DNA from: CAZKGE01 sp964541695
Lineage (GTDB): Bacteria; Bacillota; Clostridia; Christensenellales; CAG-138
Direction: 5' to 3'
Assembly (NCBI GenBank): GCA_964541695.1
Contig: CAZIRB010000064.1
Span: forward strand, 1 to 13,471
Length of the DNA stretch: 13,471 nt
The notes under the pieces were generated by a model. It was not told the DNA's origin, ran no database searches, and worked only from the letters and a program-made list of their open reading frames with translations. Every line of letters begins with the position of its first letter. Position 1 is the stretch's first letter. Position numbers and translations under genes: made by a program. Positions 7,232 to 13,471 of this stretch are shown here, one piece after another.

Positions 7232-9172
7232 CTATTTCTTCTGCGGTTTGTGCGGTTTATTCCCTTTGGCGCTCTGCTGCTGCCGCGGGAGCACGATATA
7301 CGGCGCATCCTGCGAGTCCTCGTCGTCCATAGGCGCGGCGGGACGGCGCTGCGGCGTGTCCTCGTCGTAGCGCGCGCTGCCTGTGCTGGGCCCGAGTGCG
7401 ATGGCGTTGCTGACGTATTTTTTCAGCGTGAAATGGAAGCTCGTCCCCTGCCCAAGCTCGCTCTCGATATAGATGCTTTCGCCGAGCTTGTCGACGATCT
7501 GCTTGGCGATGGACAGCCCGAGCCCCGTGCCGCCCTCGCGGCGCGATTTGTCGGTCTTGTAAAAGCGCTCGAAGATGTGCGGCAGGTCCTCGGCGGATAT
7601 GCCGCAGCCAGTGTCGATCACCGAGATTAGGATGCGCTCGCCGACCGTCGCCTGCAGCGTAATGGAGCCGCCCGGCGGCGTGTAGTGCATCGCGTTGTCG
7701 ATCAAAATGACGAGCAGCTGCTCGACGCGGTCGCGGTCCGTCATGGCGTACGGGATGTTGTTTGCGTCGAGAATCAGGCGGATGTCCTTCTGCCGGGCCT
7801 CGTTGACGTAGTTCTGATGGATTTCCTCGAGCAGGTCCTTTACGTTGACCGCGGCAAGCTCCATATGTTCGCTGCCGGACTGCAGCCGCGACAGCTCCAA
7901 CGTGTCCGTGATGAGCCGGGACAGGCGCATCACCTCGCGCAGCATGATCTTGTAGTAGCGGTCCACCGTTTCGGGGTCTTTGACCATGCCGTCGGCGAGC
8001 GGTTCAAGCAGACCGCGGACGGCCGTGAGCGGCGTGCGCAGCTCGTGGCTGACGTTGGCCACGTAGTCGCGCCGCGTTTTTTCGAGCCGCTCGAGCTCCG
8101 TCACGTCCTTAAACAGCCCGACCACGCCGGTGCATTCGCCGTCCTCCGAGACAACGGGTACCACGGAGATCCACAGCGCACGGTCGGACGGCAAGGCATA
8201 GTGCAGCGTCTGCGGATTGCGCGACTCGAACACGGCGCGGAACACCTCCCACACCGATTCGTCCGGCACGAGGTCCATGGGCGTTTTGACGTCCACTGCG
8301 CCGAACATCTTCATCAGCGCGGGGTTAAAATGCGTCAGGCACCCGATGCTGTCGAGCGCGGCGACGCCGTCCGAGAAGCTGGACAAAATCTGGTTGAGCT
8401 GCCGCTTCTCGCTCTGGAGCTGATAGATGGTCTGCGACAGGTTTTCGCACAGCGTGTTGAGCGCGCGCGCGAGGATGCCGGCCTCGCCGACGTTCGTTTC
8501 GTCCGCGCGCACGTCGAAGCGTCCCTTGGACATGGCGATGGCGGCGTTTGCCATGTCGGACAGCGGCCTGGATACGCGGTTCGTGCTGATCGCCACGAGC
8601 ATCATAAACACCGGCAGCACGAGTATGATCGTCAGCGTGAGGGCGTTGTTGAGCTGCTGGAACGCGGACTGGATGCGCTGGATCTGCTTGATGATGAAGA
8701 TACCGCCGGTGACGTTCCCCTCGGTGTCGTGGATCGGGATGCCGACGGAGACGGCGGTCTCGCCGTTGAGCAGCTCGAGGTTGTCGTTTTCGACCGTCTG
8801 GCCGGAGAGCACGTGCTGCAGCTCCGCGCTGAAATACGCGCCGAAATCGCGCACGTCGACCGTGCTGCCGATGCTGCGCACAATCAGGGTCTTGCCGATG
8901 GAGTCGGAGATTAAGATCGCGGACTCGCTCGAGATGGTCTGCTTCTCGATCAGGCGCTGGAACGCCTCCTCGGACATCATGCCGTTCTTATACTCTTCGT
9001 AGATCTGTTTGGTGACCTCGGCCTCGGGCTCGAGGTTCGCCATCTCGATGGAGATATAGGTGTTTCGCCCCACATACGCATAAGCTGCGAGCGAAACGAT
9101 GTTCGCCAGCAGCAGCGCGATAATCGATATGATCAGTATGCGCCAGAAAAAGACGCTTCGGACCGGGTTCAT
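7232..9172 (-). CDS. Membrane sensor histidine kinase (WalK/PhoR-like) with C-terminal tail
   Basis: 646 residues. Order: TM1 9-34, extracytoplasmic Cache/PAS-like sensor 35-176 (AILISDSIGKTLIV 85-98; SVGIPIHDTEGNVTGGIF 142-159), TM2 177-197, HAMP 198-252, PAS 258-360, HisKA with His376 in VSHELRTP, HATPase_c about 475-585 with an intact G1 box D520TGCG and a GGTGLGLSI G2 box. It differs from the kinase at 3727-5466 in having about 60 extra C-terminal residues (587-646), low-complexity, first acidic then Lys/Gln/Pro-rich and ending PQKK. Its ATG overlaps the TGA of the regulator at 9169-9849 (ATGA), so the two form a cognate, co-translated pair. The stimulus is unknown; an envelope or phosphate signal is suggested only by family and by the promoter elements upstream. 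Confidence 0.97.
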   Translation of the reverse strand: MNPVRSVFFWRILIISIIALLLANIVSLAAYAYVGRNTYISIEMANLEPEAEVTKQIYEEYKNGMMSEEAFQRLIEKQTISSESAILISDSIGKTLIVRSIGSTVDVRDFGAYFSAELQHVLSGQTVENDNLELLNGETAVSVGIPIHDTEGNVTGGIFIIKQIQRIQSAFQQLNNALTLTIILVLPVFMMLVAISTNRVSRPLSDMANAAIAMSKGRFDVRADETNVGEAGILARALNTLCENLSQTIYQLQSEKRQLNQILSSFSDGVAALDSIGCLTHFNPALMKMFGAVDVKTPMDLVPDESVWEVFRAVFESRNPQTLHYALPSDRALWISVVPVVSEDGECTGVVGLFKDVTELERLEKTRRDYVANVSHELRTPLTAVRGLLEPLADGMVKDPETVDRYYKIMLREVMRLSRLITDTLELSRLQSGSEHMELAAVNVKDLLEEIHQNYVNEARQKDIRLILDANNIPYAMTDRDRVEQLLVILIDNAMHYTPPGGSITLQATVGERILISVIDTGCGISAEDLPHIFERFYKTDKSRREGGTGLGLSIAKQIVDKLGESIYIESELGQGTSFHFTLKKYVSNAIALGPSTGSARYDEDTPQRRPAAPMDDEDSQDAPYIVLPRQQQSAKGNKPHKPQKK

Positions 9173-9849
9173 TCGGTTTCGAACTTATACCCCACGCCGT
9201 AGATCGTCTTGATGCTCCAGCCGAGGCCCGTGGAATCCAGTTTTGCGCGGATGCGTTTAATGTGCGTGTCCACGGTGCGCGTCTCGCCCGCAAAATCATA
9301 GCCCCACACGCGCGAGAGCAGCTGCTCCCTGGTAAACACCTGCCCGGGGTTCGACGCGAGCATGTGCAAAATCTCGATCTCCTTGGGCGTGCAGATCACC
9401 GGCTCGCCGCGCAGCGTGACGGAGTAGCTCTTTAAGTCGATCGTGAGTCCGTTGTACGAGACGATGGCCGAGTCGGACTTTGGCTGCTCGTTCGTGCGGC
9501 GCAGCACCGCCTTGATGCGCGCGACCACCTCGCGCGGGCTGAACGGCTTTACGATATAGTCGTCCGCGCCGAGCTCGAGGCCGACGATGCGGTCGATCTC
9601 CTCGCCTTTTGCGGTCAGCATCAGGATGGGCAGCTGCGAGGTCTTGCGGATTTCGCGGCAGACCTCGATGCCGGACAGCTTCGGCATCATGATATCGAGC
9701 ACGCACAGCACAACCTCGGGCGTGATGTTTTCAAGCGCGGCGGCGCCGTCGAATACGTCGACCGTTTCAAAGCCCTCCGCATTCAGGTAGATGCGCAGAG
9801 CCTCGTGTACGATCTGATCGTCGTCCGCGATTAGAATTTTGTTTGCCAT
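9169..9849 (-). CDS. OmpR/PhoB-family response regulator (partner of kinase at 7232-9172)
   Basis: 226 residues. The receiver domain (4-118) has acidic D9-D11, phospho-acceptor D52 in VLDIMMP, T79 and K101 (VKPF). The winged helix (about 128-224) has a recognition helix around 190-204 and ends YGVGYKFETE. I chose ATG 9849 with GAGGAG 6 nt upstream; the longer frame to 9897 runs through the -10 box. The upstream region has an extended -10 promoter with no good -35 and a run of TTCAC hexamers at 11-bp period, which fits a PhoP/PhoB-type regulator controlling its own gene. Recognition-helix residues nearly match those of the regulator at 5463-6155. A PhoP or WalR-like role is inference. Confidence 0.97.
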   Translation of the reverse strand: MANKILIADDDQIVHEALRIYLNAEGFETVDVFDGAAALENITPEVVLCVLDIMMPKLSGIEVCREIRKTSQLPILMLTAKGEEIDRIVGLELGADDYIVKPFSPREVVARIKAVLRRTNEQPKSDSAIVSYNGLTIDLKSYSVTLRGEPVICTPKEIEILHMLASNPGQVFTREQLLSRVWGYDFAGETRTVDTHIKRIRAKLDSTGLGWSIKTIYGVGYKFETE

Positions 9850-9879
9850 TGTGCGCTCCTCGTCAAATTTGTTACCTGA

Positions 9880-9888
9880 ATTATAACA
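9880..9888 (-). promoter_or_regulatory. Extended -10 promoter of the upstream regulator/kinase pair
   Basis: TGT immediately before a perfect TATAAT (9880-9885, minus strand). At 17-nt spacing the -35 position reads TCGCTC, which is not recognisable. Transcription would begin near 9873, giving a leader of about 24 nt. Such promoters often rely on an activator. Confidence 0.7.
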
Positions 9889-9892
9889 TAGT

Positions 9893-9939
9893 TTCACACC
9901 AAGAGCGACAGTTCACAACCCTTTCACCAAATTTTCACG
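9893..9939. promoter_or_regulatory. PhoP-box-like direct repeats (TTCACN, 11-bp period)
   Basis: On the plus strand TTCACA (9912-9917), TTCACC (9923-9928) and TTCACG (9934-9939) are separated by exactly 5 nt each. A fourth copy, TTCACA, lies at 9893-9898, 19 nt from the first. The Bacillus PhoP consensus is TT(A/C/T)ACA repeated with about 5-nt gaps. The array starts just upstream of the missing -35 of the regulator promoter and overlaps the last codons of the uracil-DNA glycosylase gene. Its orientation is opposite to the regulator gene. Confidence 0.5.
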
Positions 9940-10527
9940 CAGTTTCGACGCATCCTGCCGCATAACGGCGACCAAAGAGCGGTTGTAGATGCCGCTTGCG
10001 GGGTGATACAGCGGAAACAGCGTGACGGCGAAGCCGGAGATGACAATTGGCAGCGGTTTTCCGTGCAGCTCGCCGATGGAAACGCGCGGAAGCTGCGCCA
10101 GTTTTTGGACGGCGGACAGCGGCGTATTTCCGAGCGTGGCGATGAACGCGGGCTTAAGGAGCAGAATTTCGTTCAGCAAAAGCGGCAGCCCGTCGTCGAT
10201 CTCGCGCGGTGACGGCGTGCGGTTGCGCACGCTCTTTTCGTTGCGGACCACGGGCCTATATTTAACCACGTTTGTGATATAGATTTCCGCGCGCGAAACG
10301 CCCATGAGCGTTAGCAGCTCGTCGAGCTGGCGACCCGCCTTGCCGACGAACGGCTTCTCGTACCGCGTCTCCTCCGCCCCCGGCGCCTCGCCGACAAAAA
10401 GCAGCGCGGGCGAAGCGCAGCCCCCGCCGAACACCGGCCGCGCGTATTCGCCGTCCGGCGCGTCCGGCGTTTGTAGCGTTATTAGCCGCGCGCGCTCACG
10501 CTCGTACAGGGCCGTAAGCTGCGCCAT
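9913..10527 (-). CDS. Uracil-DNA glycosylase superfamily protein (family 4/5-like, lacking Fe-S cysteines)
   Basis: 204 residues. It shows the active-site motif GEAPG (46-50), PFVGKAG (59-65), NVVKYRP (86-92) and the second active-site motif HPASGIY (175-181) of family 4 enzymes, which excise uracil from DNA in base-excision repair. Family 4 enzymes carry a 4Fe-4S cluster held by four Cys. Here the motif usually written KCRP reads KYRP (Tyr90), the usual Cys after the P-x-E stretch is absent, there is no N-terminal C-x2-C, and the only cysteine is Cys37. A cluster is therefore unlikely. The start ATG has AGGA 5 nt upstream and is separated from the PBP stop by 1 nt, so the two are translationally coupled. 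No terminator is visible after it before the next regulator promoter. Confidence 0.88.
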   Translation of the reverse strand: MAQLTALYERERARLITLQTPDAPDGEYARPVFGGGCASPALLFVGEAPGAEETRYEKPFVGKAGRQLDELLTLMGVSRAEIYITNVVKYRPVVRNEKSVRNRTPSPREIDDGLPLLLNEILLLKPAFIATLGNTPLSAVQKLAQLPRVSIGELHGKPLPIVISGFAVTLFPLYHPASGIYNRSLVAVMRQDASKLRENLVKGL

Positions 10528-10528
10528 G

Positions 10529-13246
10529 TCAGTCCTGTCCCCCGACGGTGGTTTTGACGTTCGTATAGTTCGTGTTGAGCGCGGTCACGAGCGGTTCGAT
10601 CGTCGCGTAGTCATAGCCGGCCAGCGCCGCGTTCAGCGCGGAGATATCACCCCGCAGCAGCTCGCGCGACGCGTCGTCGACGGAGCCGTGTTCGTCGAGG
10701 AAGGTCTCCACCTCGGCAATCAGCGCCTCCGCGCGCGTCTTGAGCTCAAACACGGACAGCGACCCGTCGGAGTGCAGCGGGCACGTGGGCCGCGCCGCGG
10801 TATACGCCTCGAGCGACAGGTCCGTGCGCACCGCGTTCGGCATCGCCTTGAGCAGGTATTCGTCGTCGAAAGCGGCAAACTGCGAATCCGGCCGGATCAG
10901 GATGAAGCTCGTCTCCTTGACGCTCTCGGCCGGGCAGAACTGCGTCGCCAGCGCGTTGGAGTCCGCGCAGATGGCGAGCGTTGCGTGCATGTCGCAGTAT
11001 TTTGTCGGGACGTTTGCGGCGTTGAACCACTCCGTGCGCGGCTTGTGGTCCTCGTCGTCCTTGCAGGCGTCCGTGGCGAGCAGGCCGGAGACCGTGCAGA
11101 TCGTGCGCTGGACGAGGCCCAGCGCGGACGGGTCGGCGTCGATGATCGGCCGGTCCTCCAGGCTTTCATGCAATTTAGCCATATAGGACTGCCACAGCGG
11201 CGCGGCGTAGTCGCCGCCCGAGGCGCCCTTTTTGAGCTTATTGGTCGGGTAATCGTGGCCGATCCAGACGACGGACGCGTAATACGGCGTGTAGCCCGCA
11301 AAATAGACGCTCGCGTAGTCGGAGTTCGTGCCGGTCTTGCCCGCGACCGTCATGTCCGAAATCTTCGCCTTCGTGCCGGTGCCGGACTTCACTGCGTCCG
11401 TCAGCATATCCGTCAAAAGGTACGCCGTGCTCTCCTTGAATACGCGGCGCGTGCTGCGCACCTCGTCCGCGTCGAGTATCACGTTCTGGTCGGCGTCGAG
11501 CACCTTCGTAAACGAGAGCGGCTCGAGATACACGCCGCCGCCCGCGATGGCGCCGTAGGCAGCGGCCATCTGGATCGGCGTCAGGCCGGAGGTGCCGAGC
11601 GCGAGGCCCGGGCCGTCCTTGTTGACCTTCGATTCCGTCGCGCCGAGGTTGATCAGGTACTGCGCGGCGACGTCCGTCGTCACGTGCTCGAACAGCATCC
11701 GCGCGGCGACGACGTTGAGCGACGACATCAGGCCCCGCCGCAGCGTGACCGGACCGTAGTGGGAGTCGAGGCCGCCAGAGGGATAGCCCTTCTCCGTGCC
11801 CCAGCCTTCGATCGGGCCGTCCATGTTGGGCACGATGTTGCTCGGCGACATGCCGAGGTCGAGCGCCGGGCCGTAGATGGTCAGCGGTTTGATCGCGGAG
11901 CCGATCTCCGTGTAGCTTTGATACGCCCGGTTCATTCCCTTGCGGATCGTCGGCTCGTCCCGGCCGCCGATCACCGCGCGCAATTCGCCCGTGTGGTAAT
12001 CCAGCACGACGGACGCCGCCTGCGGCTCGACGGTCTCGATCACCGTGCCGTCGGCGTTCGTCTCGACCATCACGGCCTTACTGCTGTCGGCGAGCGTCGG
12101 GTAGTGGTCCCAGGCCGACAGCGTGTCCTGGACCGTGTTTTGAATGGCCGGATCGACGGTCGTATAGATGTGGTAGCCGCCGGTGCGCAGCTCGTTCTCG
12201 ATCTGGCTGCGGTTGGCGGACGTATCGGCGAGGCCGCGCTGCAAGAGCAGGTGCGTCACAACGTCGCGGATCGCGTACTCGACAAAGTACGCCATGTCGT
12301 ACATCTGCTTCTGCTCGCTTACCTCGATAATGTTTACCTTTTCGGAGAGCGCGGCGTGATACTGGTCGGAGTTAATGTACCCCGCCTGATACATGCGCAG
12401 CAGCACCTGGTTTGTGCGCGCGTCGGTGACGTCCATCTTGTTGCGCTGGTACATGTTCTTGCGCGGGTTGTAGGTGTACGGGCTCTGCGTCAGCCCCGCG
12501 AGCATCGCGCACTCGCGGATGGTCAGCTCGTTAAGCTCCTTGCCGAAATAATCCTTGGCCGCGGTCTTGACGCCGTAGTTCGAATCGCCGAGCGGGATGT
12601 CGTTGAGGTACGCCTCGAGGATGTCGTCCTTGCTGATCATCTTCTCAAGCTGCAGCGCGAGATAGGCCTCCTGAATCTTGCGCTTGTATGTGCGCTGTGT
12701 GCCGAGGATCTTGTTTTTAATGAGCTGCTGCGTAACGGTGCTGCCGCCCGAGGCGTTGCTGTTGCCGAGTACCTCGAGCGCCGCGGAAAACAGGCGCTTA
12801 AAGTCCACGCCGGAGTGCTTGTAGAAGCGCACGTCCTCGACCGAGATGAACGCGTTCTTCAGCATGTCCGGGATCTGGTCGATATCGGCCCAGTCGCGGT
12901 ATTCCACGTCCGCGATCGAGGTGATCAGGTTGCCGTTCATGTCGTACAGAAACGACGTGCGGTCGGAAATGGTGAGCTGGGCCACGTCGAGCTTCGGAGT
13001 GGTCTCCACATAAGCCTTGGCGATGCCGAACCCGAGGCCGAGCAGTATAAAGCCCACGACGAAGAACGAGAACAGCAGCATCTTGAGGGTTGTAAACAGC
13101 ACGGCGAGCAGGAACGGCCGCGGCTTGGTGCGCTCGATAAAAAGGTCGGCGTCCTCCTCGTCGGCGCCGCTCTCCGCATCGGTATCCGCCTGCGTGATGA
13201 TCAGTTTTTTACGCAGCTGCGTCAAAAACCCGTTTCGTTTCGCCAT
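10529..13246 (-). CDS. Class A penicillin-binding protein (bifunctional glycosyltransferase/transpeptidase)
   Basis: 905 residues. An acidic cytosolic start is followed by one membrane helix (46-76). The GT51 glycosyltransferase domain (about 110-285) has EDVRFYKHSG (catalytic Glu137), GGSTVTQQL (168-175), RKIQE (Glu193) and the ILEAYLN motif (209-215). The transpeptidase domain (about 405-690) has S450-A-I-K, S509-L-N and K637-T-G-T. It polymerises lipid II outside the membrane and cross-links the stem peptides. The C-terminal region (about 715-905) carries six Cys, four of them in two copies of IC-x2-S-x2-LAT-x2-C. The last 60 residues look helical. ATG 13246 has AAGGAAG 6 nt upstream and its own promoter. 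It is the first gene of a PBP-glycosylase unit and could be called pbp1A/ponA-like, but I give no symbol because orthology is not resolved. Confidence 0.97.
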   Translation of the reverse strand: MAKRNGFLTQLRKKLIITQADTDAESGADEEDADLFIERTKPRPFLLAVLFTTLKMLLFSFFVVGFILLGLGFGIAKAYVETTPKLDVAQLTISDRTSFLYDMNGNLITSIADVEYRDWADIDQIPDMLKNAFISVEDVRFYKHSGVDFKRLFSAALEVLGNSNASGGSTVTQQLIKNKILGTQRTYKRKIQEAYLALQLEKMISKDDILEAYLNDIPLGDSNYGVKTAAKDYFGKELNELTIRECAMLAGLTQSPYTYNPRKNMYQRNKMDVTDARTNQVLLRMYQAGYINSDQYHAALSEKVNIIEVSEQKQMYDMAYFVEYAIRDVVTHLLLQRGLADTSANRSQIENELRTGGYHIYTTVDPAIQNTVQDTLSAWDHYPTLADSSKAVMVETNADGTVIETVEPQAASVVLDYHTGELRAVIGGRDEPTIRKGMNRAYQSYTEIGSAIKPLTIYGPALDLGMSPSNIVPNMDGPIEGWGTEKGYPSGGLDSHYGPVTLRRGLMSSLNVVAARMLFEHVTTDVAAQYLINLGATESKVNKDGPGLALGTSGLTPIQMAAAYGAIAGGGVYLEPLSFTKVLDADQNVILDADEVRSTRRVFKESTAYLLTDMLTDAVKSGTGTKAKISDMTVAGKTGTNSDYASVYFAGYTPYYASVVWIGHDYPTNKLKKGASGGDYAAPLWQSYMAKLHESLEDRPIIDADPSALGLVQRTICTVSGLLATDACKDDEDHKPRTEWFNAANVPTKYCDMHATLAICADSNALATQFCPAESVKETSFILIRPDSQFAAFDDEYLLKAMPNAVRTDLSLEAYTAARPTCPLHSDGSLSVFELKTRAEALIAEVETFLDEHGSVDDASRELLRGDISALNAALAGYDYATIEPLVTALNTNYTNVKTTVGGQD

Positions 13247-13274
13247 ACAAATCTTCCTTACAAGTATTCAACGT

Positions 13275-13303
13275 ATTATAGCACACGCTTATTTTGGTGT
13301 CTT
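13275..13303 (-). promoter_or_regulatory. Promoter of the PBP gene
   Basis: AAGACA (13298-13303) and TATAAT (13275-13280) with 17-nt spacing on the minus strand, with TGC before the -10 (extended -10). The start point near 13268 gives a leader of about 22 nt. Confidence 0.75.
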
Positions 13304-13365
13304 GCATTCGCGGAAAAAATTCATAACTTTGTGGCATTCGCAGCTTTTTAAACGCAAATTTCTTC

Positions 13366-13394
13366 TTTACAAACTTCGCGCCATCCTCTATAAT
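13366..13394 (+). promoter_or_regulatory. Promoter of tRNA-Ala
   Basis: TTTACA (13366-13371), 17 nt, then TATAAT (13389-13394). It is close to consensus and ends 13 nt before the mature tRNA 5' end, as expected for a strong constitutive stable-RNA promoter. Confidence 0.85.
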
Positions 13395-13407
13395 AGCATT
13401 TGCGTCT

Positions 13408-13471
13408 GGGGCTTTGGCGAAGTTGGCTATCGCGCTACACTGGCAGTGTAGAGATCACCGGTTCGAATCCG
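13408..13471 (+). tRNA. tRNA-Ala(GGC), 3' end cut by window edge
   Basis: Cloverleaf elements read in order: acceptor GGGGCTT (13408-13414), T8 G9, D stem GCGA/TCGC (13417-13420 and 13430-13433) around a loop with GG, anticodon stem CTACA/TGTAG (13435-13439 and 13447-13451), loop CTGGCAG with anticodon GGC at 13442-13444, variable loop AGATC, T stem ACCGG and T loop TTCGAAT (13462-13468). The sequence stops three bases into the 3' T stem, so the acceptor 3' strand cannot be checked. Anticodon GGC reads the Ala codons GCC and GCU, fitting a GC-rich genome. It may start a tRNA cluster beyond the edge. Confidence 0.93.

Noticed and set aside
7685..8914. A 409-codon plus-strand frame opposite the kinase gene
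   Set aside because: Same GC-bias shadow effect; it has no recognisable domain and the opposite strand encodes a complete kinase.
10304..13351. A 1015-codon open frame on the plus strand opposite the PBP gene
   Set aside because: It is antisense to an unmistakable PBP, its translation is Arg/Val/His-rich with no fold or motif, and long antisense frames are expected in GC-rich genes with strong third-position bias.

Overview
The window looks like chromosomal core DNA from a GC-rich member of the Bacillota, most likely class Clostridia. This is an inference from four things: a class A penicillin-binding protein with a clostridial-type cysteine-containing tail, two WalRK/PhoPR-like two-component systems, a TyrRS with a KMGKT signature, and strong AAGGAG-type ribosome binding sites with TATAAT promoters. 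I see no phage, insertion sequence, CRISPR array or toxin gene. Every protein gene is on the minus strand. The only plus-strand gene is a tRNA cut by the right edge.

Reading with transcription, from right to left: a tRNA-Ala(GGC) (13408-13471, plus) and a bifunctional class A PBP (10529-13246) diverge from an intergenic region holding two facing promoters. The PBP is followed after 1 nt by a cysteine-poor family 4/5-like uracil-DNA glycosylase (9913-10527). Next is a response regulator/histidine kinase pair (9169-9849 and 7232-9172, ATGA overlap). Its upstream region carries a run of TTCAC hexamers with an 11-bp period, like PhoP boxes. Then comes a SPOR-domain membrane protein (6264-7157) whose Shine-Dalgarno lies inside a GC-rich hairpin. 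A second, paralogous response regulator/kinase pair follows (5463-6155 and 3727-5466, also ATGA overlap). The kinase of that pair has lost the second glycine of its G1 ATP-binding box.

The left third is a separate operon with its own promoter: tyrosyl-tRNA synthetase (2346-3572), a YigZ/IMPACT-family protein (1696-2367, overlapping tyrS and probably starting at TTG), and a signal-peptide-bearing surface protein (1-1691, cut by the left edge). The surface protein has four Ig-like repeats of about 100 residues, one membrane anchor and a cytosolic tail.

Functionally, the right part combines cell-wall synthesis (PBP), a protein with a peptidoglycan-binding-type domain (SPOR) and two closely related envelope-type signalling systems. 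The two regulators have nearly identical DNA-recognition helices, so cross-regulation is plausible. All gene families are known. The novelty lies in the arrangement, the regulatory sites and the atypical residues listed under findings.
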